A stretch of DNA of 64,000 bases from positions 1 to 64,000 of the forward strand of contig NZ_JAFCKW010000018.1 of assembly GCF_018129965.1 (NCBI RefSeq), read 5' to 3'. Positions 8,246 to 16,417 of this stretch are shown here, piece by piece (positions within the stretch are counted from its first letter, which is position 1; every line of letters starts with the position of its first letter). Under the pieces are notes generated by a model that did not search any database, was not told where the DNA came from, and was given only the letters and a program-made list of their open reading frames with translations. Position numbers and translations under genes: made by a program. This stretch comes from Bradyrhizobium diazoefficiens (GTDB lineage Bacteria > Pseudomonadota > Alphaproteobacteria > Rhizobiales > Xanthobacteraceae).

Positions 8246-8406
8246 CGTCGCGCGCGTTGCGAGGACGCCGCCATTCATGGGGCGTTCACGTCGCTGTCCC
8301 TAATTTAATCTTGGGAGCGACCACAAATGAACAGCCGGATGAAAAACGGTGGCGCAAGCCAGGACGCTGCGCCGCAGTGCCGTTGTTCAGATTCAGGGAG
8401 AATTCC

Positions 8407-8931
8407 ATGTTGAGACTGTTGGGTCGCGCGACCAGTCCGATGCGCCTGCTCGGGCTTGCGGCGATTGCTACGCTGATGCTGTCGGGCGGAACCGCGCGCC
8501 GTGCCGAAGCGATGACGCCGATCAATCCGACGGCATTGCCGGCGGCGAAGGCCGCAGACGACGACATGATCACGCAGGTCCGCCACGGTGGTGGTGGACA
8601 TGGTGGTGGTGGACGTGGCGGCGGCGGTTTCCATGGTGGTGGAGGTTTTCGCGGTGGCGGCGCGCATTTCGGCGGCGGTGGGTTCCGCGCTGCGCCGGCC
8701 TTTCACGGCGGCGGCTATCGCTACGGCGGCTTTCACCGTTACGGTGGCTATCACCGCTATGGCGGCTATCGGCCCGTCTATTACGGCCATCGCCATTTTC
8801 ACCGGCGCTACTATGGCGGCTACTATCCCTATTACAGCCATCCGCGCCGCTGCCGGGTGATCTGGACCTATTACGGCCCGCGCCGCGTCTGCCGCTGGCA
8901 TCGCTGGCACCATCCGTACCGCTATTGGTGA
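8407..8931 (+). CDS. secreted Gly/His/Tyr-rich protein
   Basis: A 174-residue protein whose ATG at 8407 has AGGGAGA upstream. A signal peptide (about residues 1-37) precedes an extended HGGGG/RGGGGF region (about residues 60-110) and then tandem YHRYGGY units and a His/Tyr-rich tail with two Cys. The repetitive part suggests a disordered or metal-binding envelope protein (inference). A strong terminator follows at 8947-8973. Confidence 0.78.
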   Translation: MLRLLGRATSPMRLLGLAAIATLMLSGGTARRAEAMTPINPTALPAAKAADDDMITQVRHGGGGHGGGGRGGGGFHGGGGFRGGGAHFGGGGFRAAPAFHGGGYRYGGFHRYGGYHRYGGYRPVYYGHRHFHRRYYGGYYPYYSHPRRCRVIWTYYGPRRVCRWHRWHHPYRYW

Positions 8932-8946
8932 GTACGGCTCGACATG

Positions 8947-8973
8947 AAAAGGGCGCCTCAACGGCGCCCTTTT
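8947..8973. terminator. bidirectional terminator between the Gly-rich gene and leuC
   Basis: AAAAGGGCGCC and GGCGCCCTTTT form a perfect 11-bp stem with a 5-base loop. The A-tract on one side and T-tract on the other let it serve both the plus-strand gene ending at 8931 and leuC ending at 9000 on the minus strand. Confidence 0.85.
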
Positions 8974-8999
8974 GCATTCCTGGCTTCAGCGGAAGCGCC

Positions 9000-10406
9000 T
9001 CAGCGCCACTCCCTGACGTCGACGAAGTGACCGGCGATCGCCGCCGCGGCCGCCATCGCCGGCGACACCAGATGGGTGCGGCCCTTGAAGCCCTGCCGGC
9101 CCTCGAAATTGCGGTTCGAGGTCGAGGCGCAGCGCTCTTCCGGCGCCAGCTTGTCCGGATTCATGGCGAGGCACATCGAGCAACCCGGCTCGCGCCATTC
9201 GAAGCCGGCCTTGATGAAGATCTTGTCCAGACCTTCGGCCTCGGCCTGCTCCTTCACGAGGCCTGAGCCCGGCACGACCATGGCGTTGACGTTGGCCGAG
9301 ACATGCTTGCCTTCCGCGATCTTGGCGGCGGCGCGCAAGTCTTCGATGCGGCCATTGGTGCAGGAGCCGATGAAGATGCGATCGACCTTGATGTCGGTGA
9401 TCTTCGTGCCCGCGGTCAGGCCCATATATTTCAGCGCGCGATGCTTCGACAGGCGCTTGGCCTCGTCCGCGATCTTGTCCGGATCGGGCACGAAGCCGGT
9501 CACGGAGATCACGTCCTCAGGGCTGGTGCCCCAGGTCACGATCGGCGGCAGTTTTGCGGCGTCGAGACGCAGCTCGTGGTCGAACTGCGCGCCCTCGTCG
9601 GAGCGCAGCGTCTCCCAGTAGCGCATCGCCGCATCCCAGTCCGCGCCCTTCGGCGACTTCGGACGGCCGCGCAGGAAGTCGAACGCCTTCTGGTCGGGCG
9701 CGACGAGGCCGGCGCGCGCGCCGCCTTCGATCGACATGTTGCAGACCGTCATGCGGCCTTCCATGCTGAGCGCGCGGATCGCGTCGCCGGCATATTCGAG
9801 CACGTAGCCGGTGCCGCCCGCGGTGCCGATCTCGCCGATGATGGCCAGGATGATGTCCTTGCCGGTCACGCCGTCGGGCAGTTTGCCGTCGACGGTGACG
9901 CGCATGTTCTTGGCCTTCTTCTGGATCAGCGTCTGCGTCGCCAGCACGTGCTCGACCTCGGAGGTGCCGATGCCGTGCGCGAGCGCGCCGAACGCGCCAT
10001 GCGTCGAAGTGTGGCTGTCACCGCACACGATGGTGGTGCCGGGCAGCGTAAAGCCCTGCTCGGGGCCGATGACGTGAACGACGCCCTGGCGCTTGTCGAA
10101 CTCGTTGTAATATTCGATGCCGAATTCCCTGGCGTTCTCGGCGAGCGTCTTGATCTGCTCGATGCTCTCCGGATCCGGGTTCGGCTTGGTGCGGTCGGTG
10201 GTCGGCACGTTGTGGTCGACGACGGCGAGCGTCTTCTCGGGCGCGCGCACCTTGCGGCCGGTCATGCGCAGGCCTTCGAACGCCTGCGGCGAGGTCACCT
10301 CGTGCACCAGATGGCGGTCGATATAGAGCAGGCAGGTGCCGTCGTCGGCTTCGTGCACCAGATGGTCGTTCCAGATCTTGTCGTACAGGGTTGTCGGCTT
10401 GGACAT
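9000..10406 (-). CDS. leuC: 3-isopropylmalate dehydratase large subunit
   Basis: The [4Fe-4S] aconitase-superfamily subunit that, with LeuD, isomerises isopropylmalate in leucine synthesis. The length (468 residues) is typical. The active-site segment SHTSTHGAFGALAHG is at residues 131-145, and the cluster cysteines are C349 (GSCTNG) and C409/C412 (GCSMC). The ATG at 10406 is the family start. Upstream lies a leader with a short ORF and a hairpin, which may regulate the gene (see 10407-10729). Confidence 0.98.
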   Translation of the reverse strand: MSKPTTLYDKIWNDHLVHEADDGTCLLYIDRHLVHEVTSPQAFEGLRMTGRKVRAPEKTLAVVDHNVPTTDRTKPNPDPESIEQIKTLAENAREFGIEYYNEFDKRQGVVHVIGPEQGFTLPGTTIVCGDSHTSTHGAFGALAHGIGTSEVEHVLATQTLIQKKAKNMRVTVDGKLPDGVTGKDIILAIIGEIGTAGGTGYVLEYAGDAIRALSMEGRMTVCNMSIEGGARAGLVAPDQKAFDFLRGRPKSPKGADWDAAMRYWETLRSDEGAQFDHELRLDAAKLPPIVTWGTSPEDVISVTGFVPDPDKIADEAKRLSKHRALKYMGLTAGTKITDIKVDRIFIGSCTNGRIEDLRAAAKIAEGKHVSANVNAMVVPGSGLVKEQAEAEGLDKIFIKAGFEWREPGCSMCLAMNPDKLAPEERCASTSNRNFEGRQGFKGRTHLVSPAMAAAAAIAGHFVDVREWR

Positions 10407-10482
10407 GAGCGTGGGCTCCGGGAATGTGTGTCAGCGAAAAGCGCGGGCGACGCGCCGGGCAACAAAATCGTCAACGCAGCTT

Positions 10483-10590
10483 TTAGGCTGCGCGCATAAG
10501 CTCTGACGTTGCCGAAGTCGCGAAGCGTCCGAAGAACCGGCCAGGCAGCCGCGAGCGATCGTCGATGACGATGCGCTTGATGGGCTCCAT
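10483..10590 (-). CDS. short leader ORF upstream of leuC
   Basis: An ATG at 10590 opens 35 codons, basic and Arg-rich (MEPIKRIVIDDRSRLPGRFF at the start), ending at 10483, 76 bases before leuC. Only two Leu codons occur. The ribosome-binding site is poor. The ORF ends inside the hairpin that follows it. It could be a real small protein, a regulatory leader, or chance; conservation would decide. Confidence 0.35.
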   Translation of the reverse strand: MEPIKRIVIDDRSRLPGRFFGRFATSATSELMRAA

Positions 10591-10677
10591 GCGGGTCTGA
10601 TCTGGAAACATTCTAGCCGTTATATAGCAGGCCGAACCGGAATCGCGAGGGCTTTGAGGCGCACGGCTGACGCAACA

Positions 10678-10706
10678 AAAAAGCGCGGGGTTTCGCCCCG
10701 CGCTTT
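10678..10706 (-). terminator. rplS Rho-independent terminator
   Basis: AAAGCGCGGGG / CCCCGCGCTTT forms an 11-bp stem with a 7-base loop region, followed on the minus strand by TTTTTTG. It lies 24 bases beyond the rplS stop. Confidence 0.88.
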
Positions 10707-10729
10707 GGAAACTCGACTGGTCGCGAGGC

Positions 10730-11110
10730 TTACTCGTTGACGGCCTTGGCGTGCTCGGTCTTCTCGACGATACGAGCCGACTTGCCGCGCAGCTGACGCA
10801 GGTAATAAAGCTTGGCGCGACGCACCTTGCCGCGGCGCACAACCTTGATCGAGTCGATCATCGGCGACATCACCGGGAACACGCGCTCCACGCCCTCGCC
10901 GTAGGAAATCTTGCGAACGGTGAAGCTCTCGTTGAGGCCACCGCCGGACCGGCCGATGCAGACGCCTTCATAGGCCTGCACGCGGGTACGGTCGCCTTCG
11001 ACCACCTTCACGTTGACGATCACGGTGTCGCCGGGGCCGAAATCCGGAATCACCTTGGTGGCGGAGAGCTTGTCGAATTGCTCTTTTTCGAGCTGTTGGA
11101 TCAGGTTCAT
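10730..11110 (-). CDS. rplS: 50S ribosomal protein L19
   Basis: A 126-residue ribosomal protein at the 30S-50S interface. The recognisable L19 core is present: IPDFGPGDTVIVNVKVVEG, TRVQAYEGVCIGRSGG, ERVFPVMSPMIDSIKVVRRG and KVRRAKLYYLR. A short alpha-proteobacterial C-terminal extension follows. It is the last gene of the trmD-rplS pair, 109 bases downstream of trmD. Confidence 0.98.
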   Translation of the reverse strand: MNLIQQLEKEQFDKLSATKVIPDFGPGDTVIVNVKVVEGDRTRVQAYEGVCIGRSGGGLNESFTVRKISYGEGVERVFPVMSPMIDSIKVVRRGKVRRAKLYYLRQLRGKSARIVEKTEHAKAVNE

Positions 11111-11219
11111 GGGTAAATCTCCATCGGCGCGCCCAGCCTTGGAAACGGGGGCTGCGCGAAATTCATTTATCCAGCCATTGCGGATGTGGCCGCTCCTATA
11201 AGGCAGTCCGGAGCGTTTG

Positions 11220-11975
11220 TCACCCGTCTGTCTTGTTTTTTGGCGTTTTTTGGCGTCCGGCCCGATTCGGCGCCTTGTTCGGGATTTGGGCCCATAAATC
11301 GGGCCGCCGGGCTGCCGTCAGCGCCTCGGACTGCGCCCGCCGCCAGCCAGCGACCCTGGCATGGTCGCCGGAGGTCAGGACGTCCGGGATGGGCGCCCCC
11401 TCGAACAGTTGCGGGCGGGTATATTGGGGGTATTCGAGCAGGCCATCCGAAAAGCTTTCCTCGGCTCCCGAGGCTTCTTTGCCCATCACGCCCGGCAGCA
11501 GCCGGACGCAGGCATCGATCAGCGCCAAAGCCGCGATTTCGCCCCCCGAGAGCACGTAATCGCCGATCGAAACCTCCTCCAGACCCCGACCGTCGATCAC
11601 CCGCTGGTCGACCCCCTCGAACCGCCCGCACACGATCAGGGGGCCGGGGCCCTTCGCAAGTTCCGTGACGCGGGCCTGGGTCAATGGCCGACCCCGCGGG
11701 CTCATCAGGAGGCGGGGCCGCTCAGGGCCGGTCTCAGCGGCATCGATCGCCGCCGCCAGAACATCCGCGCGCAGCACCATGCCCGGCCCGCCGCCGGCCG
11801 GGGTGTCGTCGACGCTGCGATGGCGGTCCGTGGCGGAGGCCCGAATGTCCCGCGCCTCGATCTCCCAGAGGCCTGCGGCCAGCGCCCGGCCGGCCAGGCT
11901 CACGCCGAGCGGCCCCGGAAACATCTCCGGAAACAGCGTCAGCACTGTCGCGCGCCAGGGGGAGGAGTTTGTCAT
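11220..11975 (-). CDS. trmD: tRNA (guanine-N1-)-methyltransferase
   Basis: Methylates G37 of tRNAs reading CNN/GGN codons, preventing +1 frameshifting. A 251-residue SPOUT enzyme with the trefoil-knot cofactor site: LIVCGRFEGVDQRVI, then SIGDYVLSGGEIAALALIDA. The N-terminus WRATVLTLFPEMFPG is typical. It is usually downstream of rimM, but here an MFS gene, a LysR gene and two secreted paralogues (about 3.7 kb) intervene, so trmD must have its own promoter or readthrough from the MFS gene. Confidence 0.97.
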   Translation of the reverse strand: MTNSSPWRATVLTLFPEMFPGPLGVSLAGRALAAGLWEIEARDIRASATDRHRSVDDTPAGGGPGMVLRADVLAAAIDAAETGPERPRLLMSPRGRPLTQARVTELAKGPGPLIVCGRFEGVDQRVIDGRGLEEVSIGDYVLSGGEIAALALIDACVRLLPGVMGKEASGAEESFSDGLLEYPQYTRPQLFEGAPIPDVLTSGDHARVAGWRRAQSEALTAARRPDLWAQIPNKAPNRAGRQKTPKNKTDG

Positions 11976-12036
11976 GGCGGCTGGTTAGGGCATCGCGGCC
12001 GGAAGGTCGAGACCTCGGGTTTGTATGTGGGGTTCG

Positions 12037-13263
12037 TCAGGCCCGCCGGCTGTCGGCAAGATGCGTTGCCAGCAGAAGCGCGAGCGGGCAGATGGCAAGT
12101 GCCGTGATCGCAGTCGCAACGGTTGCCAGGGCCGGACCCACGGCATCGCCGAGCAGGCCGAACAGCACCGGCGCGGTTGCGCCCGATCCGATCGTGCCGC
12201 TGTAGAAAAGCGCGAAGGCGCGTTCGGTACGGTGAGGCGACGTCAGTTCGGGAACCGTCCCATAGAGCACCGAGGATGTGCCGTTGAGCATCACGCCGAG
12301 CAACGGAAGCAGAATGATGGCAGGCGTCAGCGGCAATGCCAGCACTGCGAGGATCAGCGCCGCCGTGCCACCCTCGGTCAGAAGCACAGTGCGGATCGTG
12401 CCGACGCGCTCGCCCAGCCAGCCGCAGGTGAATTTGCCGGCGGCGCCGCCGATGAAGACCAGCGCAAGCGCAAAGCCGCTCGTCGGCAGCGAGGCGCCCT
12501 TGTCGCGCAGCAGGAAGGGCAGGAAGGTGAGAAAGCCCATCCGGACAGCACTGTCGAGAATTCCGATCGCAAGCAGCCACGAGAAGCCACCGCGGCCGGC
12601 CTGCGCGCTTTGCGTTGTGACCGATGGTTTGTGGCCAAAGCCCTTGCCGACGGCTGGCATCAGCATCGCGAGGCAGAGCGCGACGAACAGGCCCGCCAAG
12701 GCGACCAGCAGCAGCGCGTGTCGCCACGACATGATCACCAGCAGTATCGCGATAAGGGGCGGCAGCGCCGCCTTGCCGAGGTCGCCGCTGAAATTGTAGA
12801 TGCCGAGAGGTCCGCGCGCGGCCTTGCCATAGGCGCGCGACACGGCAGCGGATGCGAGCGGATGCTGCGTGCTCGAACCCGCGCCTGACACGAGAAGCGC
12901 AAGCCCCAATCCCACGACGCCGCCGGACAGTCCGGCCAGGACATAGCCGAGCGCGGCCACCACCGTGCCAAGCGCAAGCAGGATCTTTCCATCGATCCGC
13001 TCGGCCAGGCGGCCGGCCGGGATTTGCAGCCCGGCCATAGCGCCGGAATAGACCCCCCGCATCATCGCGAGCAGGCCGTAGCTGAGGGCGAACTCGGTCT
13101 GCCAGACCGGCAGCAGCACGTAGATCAGGTCGGTGAAGCCGTCGTGCAGGGCGTGGTTGATGCCGGTGGCCGCGAGCGTGCGGCGGGCCTTGTTGTGCGT
13201 CGCTGCCTCTTCGCTGGCGGCCGGTCGTGGTTGCGATAGAAAACCTAAAGGCAGAATGGTCAC
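12037..13263 (-). CDS. MFS transporter (fosmidomycin-resistance-like)
   Basis: A 408-residue membrane protein with about 12 hydrophobic segments. It opens with a soluble tail, then INHALHDGFTDLIYVLLPVW, which is characteristic of Fsr-type efflux pumps, followed by a loop 2-3 motif GLQIPAGRLAERIDGK. No ATG is available near the N-terminus; a GTG at 13263 is the best start. It is divergently transcribed from a LysR regulator, 129 bases away, which probably controls it. Substrate unknown; drug or metabolite efflux is the likely role. Confidence 0.85.
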   Translation of the reverse strand: MTILPLGFLSQPRPAASEEAATHNKARRTLAATGINHALHDGFTDLIYVLLPVWQTEFALSYGLLAMMRGVYSGAMAGLQIPAGRLAERIDGKILLALGTVVAALGYVLAGLSGGVVGLGLALLVSGAGSSTQHPLASAAVSRAYGKAARGPLGIYNFSGDLGKAALPPLIAILLVIMSWRHALLLVALAGLFVALCLAMLMPAVGKGFGHKPSVTTQSAQAGRGGFSWLLAIGILDSAVRMGFLTFLPFLLRDKGASLPTSGFALALVFIGGAAGKFTCGWLGERVGTIRTVLLTEGGTAALILAVLALPLTPAIILLPLLGVMLNGTSSVLYGTVPELTSPHRTERAFALFYSGTIGSGATAPVLFGLLGDAVGPALATVATAITALAICPLALLLATHLADSRRA

Positions 13264-13392
13264 GGTGCAGATTCCGGAACGGTCAAAAGAAAGGGCTATA
13301 TGAGTGATTTGGTGGTCATCATGCAGCCTTTAAAAATCTGTCACAAACGATTAATAATTTGATCTTGCGTTAGAAATTCTCCTGTATGGCCC
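13264..13392. promoter_or_regulatory. divergent MFS/LysR promoter region
   Basis: An AT-rich 129-base region between the two divergent start codons, containing ATTAATAAT (13350-13358 area) and other partly dyad-symmetric AT-rich stretches. This is the expected place for an autoregulatory LysR operator (T-N11-A type). The exact box cannot be assigned by eye. Confidence 0.4.
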
Positions 13393-14304
13393 ATGTTCGT
13401 CCCTCGCCGCAGCCTGCCTCCCCTGAATGCTGTTCGCGCCTTCGAGGCCGCCGCCCGGCTCGGCAGTTTCAAGGAGGCCGCGGTCGAGCTTGGCGTGACG
13501 CACGGTGCGGTCAGCCAGCAGATCCGTCTGCTCGAGACGTGGCTCGGGCCGCCAGCGCTGTTCCGGCGATCGGTGCGGCGGGTGGTGTTGACGCCGGCCG
13601 GCGCTGCGCTGCTCGCCGAGTTTGCGCCCGCGCTCGATCGCGTCTCGGCCGCCGTACAGCAGCATCGCAAGCGCCGCGGCGAGCCGCCGGCTGCGGTCTT
13701 GCGTGTCAATGCACTCGCGACGTTCAGCCTCCGCTGGCTCCTGCCGCGCATGACCAGGTTTCGCACCGAGCATCCAGATATCGAGGTGCGCCTGTCCACG
13801 TCGAATGATCCGGTGGATGCCTTGCCCGAGCTCTTCGACGTGGTGATCCGCGGCGGCCCCGACACCTTTCACGGTTTTGCGTCACGCTTCCTGCTGTCGG
13901 AGCAGCGGCTGCCGGTGTGCAGCCCCGCCCTGCTCGCGCAGTTGCCGCTCACGGAGGTTGCCGACCTCAGCCGGCATACGCTGCTGCACGTCACATCGAT
14001 GCCGCGCCTGTGGCGCGACTGGCTGACGGATGCAGGCGAGTCGGCGCTGGAGTCGGCATCGTCACTCACATTCGACCATTTCTATCTGACGCTTCAGGCC
14101 GCGCTCGATGGCCTCGGTGTCGCCATGGGGCCGACGGCGCTGATTGCCGACGATCTCGCCGCCGGGCGCCTCGTGACACCTTTCCCGAACGTCACCCTGC
14201 CGGCCCGCAGCTATTTCGCGTATTTCCCGGAAGGGCGTGACGACGCTCCGCATCGCGCAGTGTTCTGCGACTGGCTCGAGCAGCAGGGACGGCAAACCGG
14301 CTGA
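13393..14304 (+). CDS. LysR-family transcriptional regulator (GcvA-like)
   Basis: A 303-residue regulator. The N-terminal winged helix-turn-helix spans about residues 8-67 (LNAVRAFEAAARLGSFKEAA through VTHGAVSQQIRLLE) and is of the GcvA/AmpR subclass. A periplasmic-binding-like effector domain follows (RWLLPRMTRFRTEHPDIEV). It is divergent from the MFS transporter, the classic arrangement of a LysR protein with its target. The effector is unknown. Confidence 0.92.
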   Translation: MFVPRRSLPPLNAVRAFEAAARLGSFKEAAVELGVTHGAVSQQIRLLETWLGPPALFRRSVRRVVLTPAGAALLAEFAPALDRVSAAVQQHRKRRGEPPAAVLRVNALATFSLRWLLPRMTRFRTEHPDIEVRLSTSNDPVDALPELFDVVIRGGPDTFHGFASRFLLSEQRLPVCSPALLAQLPLTEVADLSRHTLLHVTSMPRLWRDWLTDAGESALESASSLTFDHFYLTLQAALDGLGVAMGPTALIADDLAAGRLVTPFPNVTLPARSYFAYFPEGRDDAPHRAVFCDWLEQQGRQTG

Positions 14305-14350
14305 GCCGGCGAAGCAACGCTTGGTCCGCAAACCTGAAAGTTGAAGGCCT

Positions 14351-15031
14351 TCAGTTCTTGCGGCCGTATTCGACGAGTTCACTCGTGCTGCTGTTCACCA
14401 GATGATTGTTGGCCCGCGCCACGAAGCTCCGTTTGACCCAGTGATCGATCACGGGCGCGTACCAGGTCTGCGCCGTGATCTCTCCCTTCTTTGATGGGTC
14501 GTTGGCCGAGCGCCGGGAGACGGTCGTCTCGATCTTGAAGGTTTCGAACCTGCCGGCCTTGGTGGTGATGGTTTCCTGACCGACGACTTTCGCATTGACG
14601 GAGCGTCTGAAAATGTCGCCGTTTTGCGAATTGACGTCGTATGCGGTGACGCTCCAGGCGGCGCCGACCTTCAATGGCGTCCGGATTCCCGAGCCGTCGA
14701 TCGGCTGATATTTCCACGGGCCCGTGCTCTTCAGGTTCCATGACCGGTCGTAGACGTTGAGCCGGTCGCCGCTCTTGCCTCCGGCGACGTCAACGCGGAT
14801 CTCTCCGGCGTTCACCTGAGTGACGACCGATTTGCGGACTTCAATGGCTCCGCCGATTTCGTCTCGCACCTCGTATGTCCAGAAGTCGCCCGGCATCGGC
14901 TCTTCCATGGATGTGGGCGACTTCGTTTCCGCCCCGTTTGAGGCAGCAGGCTGCGCGTCTCTCTCGGCAGCCTGTGTCGCGGGTGTGCCCGCGAGCAGGT
15001 AAACGACCGCCACAGCGGCCCAACGAGACAT
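14351..15031 (-). CDS. secreted hypothetical protein, tandem paralogue 2
   Basis: About 226 residues from the ATG at 15031, which starts a signal peptide (SRWAAVAVVYLLAGTPATQA); ATG 15070 is an alternative. The mature protein is a beta-rich single domain: GDFWTYEVRDE, YDRSWNLKSTGPWKYQP, RFETFKIET and WYAPVIDHWVKRSF. It is homologous over its whole length to the gene immediately upstream (15081-15755). The fold pattern recalls DUF3108/TapB-like periplasmic proteins, but the assignment is tentative. Local GC is lower than in flanking genes (31/60 at 14581-14640). Confidence 0.72.
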   Translation of the reverse strand: MSRWAAVAVVYLLAGTPATQAAERDAQPAASNGAETKSPTSMEEPMPGDFWTYEVRDEIGGAIEVRKSVVTQVNAGEIRVDVAGGKSGDRLNVYDRSWNLKSTGPWKYQPIDGSGIRTPLKVGAAWSVTAYDVNSQNGDIFRRSVNAKVVGQETITTKAGRFETFKIETTVSRRSANDPSKKGEITAQTWYAPVIDHWVKRSFVARANNHLVNSSTSELVEYGRKN

Positions 15032-15080
15032 CAGGTGCTTCCAGATTGGTCCATGATGATCGAAATCCATCGACCAGCCC

Positions 15081-15755
15081 CTAGCGGCGGCCATATTCGA
15101 TCAGCTCGACCGAGCCCTTGTCGTTGACCTTGCCGGCCGACTTGTTGACCCAGGTGCGCTTGACCCAATGATTGATTGCCGGCGCGTACCACGTCTGCTG
15201 CTCGGTCTGGAACTTCTTGGTCGGATCGTTTGCGTTACGCATCTCGAGCGACGACTCGATCTTGTACGTCTCGAACGTGCCGGCGCGGGTCGTGATGCTT
15301 TCCTGACCGGTGACTTTCGATTTGACCGAGCGCTTCAGGCTGGCGCCGTTGGTGCTATTGAAATCACTCGAGTTAGCGGTCCAGGATTTGCCGATCTCAA
15401 GTGGGGCCTTGATGCCTGAGCCGTCGTTGGGGGTAAATTTCCACGTACCATTGTCGATGACATTCCACGAACGATCGAACGTCTGGAATCCGGTGCCCGG
15501 CTTTCCGAGAAAAGTCAGGCGGATGCCGATTTCGGTGGCTGATACGTCGGTGATGGTTTGGGTGACCGTCGATTTCAGCTCGCCAGTGATCTCGTCGCGA
15601 AATTCGAAGGTCCAGCGATCGCCCGTCTTCGGCTCTTGCTGCTCCGGCGCTTCGGCGGATGCCCCGGCGGGCGGTTGGCTCGGCGCTGGTTGGGCCGCCA
15701 GCACGGTGACGAACGCGAACACGCCGATCGTTGCCAACAGGCAGCGGTGCAACAT
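15081..15755 (-). CDS. secreted hypothetical protein, tandem paralogue 1
   Basis: About 224 residues. The ATG at 15755 begins a signal peptide (LHRCLLATIGVFAFVTVLA). The domain shares the blocks GDRWTFEFRDE, FDRSWNVIDNGTWKFTP, TFETYKIES, WYAPAINHWVKRTW and ELIEYGRR with the following gene, indicating tandem duplication. The gap to the second copy is 49 bases, so they are probably co-transcribed. The role is unknown; an envelope or stress-related binding protein is possible. Confidence 0.74.
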   Translation of the reverse strand: MLHRCLLATIGVFAFVTVLAAQPAPSQPPAGASAEAPEQQEPKTGDRWTFEFRDEITGELKSTVTQTITDVSATEIGIRLTFLGKPGTGFQTFDRSWNVIDNGTWKFTPNDGSGIKAPLEIGKSWTANSSDFNSTNGASLKRSVKSKVTGQESITTRAGTFETYKIESSLEMRNANDPTKKFQTEQQTWYAPAINHWVKRTWVNKSAGKVNDKGSVELIEYGRR

Positions 15756-15874
15756 TTGAAACTCCGGGACTTGGAAGATGCGCGGTGGGTCGATGCAACC
15801 CAAGCGTGATCCAACCGGACGCTTGATGCAAGTGAAGTTTTTGCGAGGCCTGTTCGCTGGCCGTTACCGTTCCG

Positions 15875-16408
15875 TCATGATGCGGAAGGCTCGTCTCCGT
15901 CCTTGTCCCCGTCGATCTCCCGCGGCAGCGCGATCACCACGCGGCCGCTTTTGAGATCGACCTCCGGCACCACCGCATTGGTGAAAGGCAGCAGCATCGT
16001 CGGGCCCTTCGGCGGGGCGATCTCGATGATGTCGCCGGCGCCGAAATTATGGATGGCGAGCACGCGGCCGAGCGGATCGCCATCCGTGGTGACGGCGGCG
16101 AGGCCGATCAGGTCGGTGTGGTAATATTCGTCGTCGTCGGTCGCGGGCAGCTTGTCGCGTGCGACGTAGAGTTCGATGCCGTTGAGGCGCTCGGCCTCAT
16201 CGCGGGTCGTGACGCCCTTGAACGTCGCGACCAGATGATCCTTGGCCTCACGCGCCGTTGCGACCTCGAACTGGCGCTTGCCGTCCTTGGACAGCAACGG
16301 GCCGTAGTGCCTGATGGCAAAGGGATCTTCGGTGAAGGTCCATAGTTTGACCGCACCGCGCACCCCATGCGCGGCGCCGATCCGCGCGACGCAGACCAGC
16401 GCCGACAT
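15875..16408 (-). CDS. rimM: ribosome maturation factor RimM
   Basis: A 177-residue 30S maturation factor that acts on the 16S head near S19. N-terminal RimM domain (VARIGAAHGVRGAVKLWTFT) and C-terminal PRC-barrel (DLIGLAAVTTDGDPLGRVLA, FTNAVVPEVDL) are both present. It lies 9 bases downstream of rpsP, as expected in the ffh-rpsP-rimM unit. The normally following trmD is displaced 3.9 kb away. Confidence 0.96.
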   Translation of the reverse strand: MSALVCVARIGAAHGVRGAVKLWTFTEDPFAIRHYGPLLSKDGKRQFEVATAREAKDHLVATFKGVTTRDEAERLNGIELYVARDKLPATDDDEYYHTDLIGLAAVTTDGDPLGRVLAIHNFGAGDIIEIAPPKGPTMLLPFTNAVVPEVDLKSGRVVIALPREIDGDKDGDEPSAS

Positions 16409-16417
16409 GGGTGAGCC

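Larger units (their letters stand above)
10407..10729 (-). other. leuC leader / rplS-leuC intergenic region
   Basis: This 323-base gap contains, in minus-strand order: the rplS terminator, a TATATAA box (10626-10620) that could be a -10 element, a 35-codon ORF, and a CGCAGC-CTAAAA-GCTGCG hairpin followed by a T-rich stretch, then about 70 bases to the leuC start. The order promoter, short ORF, hairpin, biosynthetic gene is that of an attenuation-type leader, but the ORF is not leucine-rich, so classical leucine attenuation is not supported. Confidence 0.4.
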
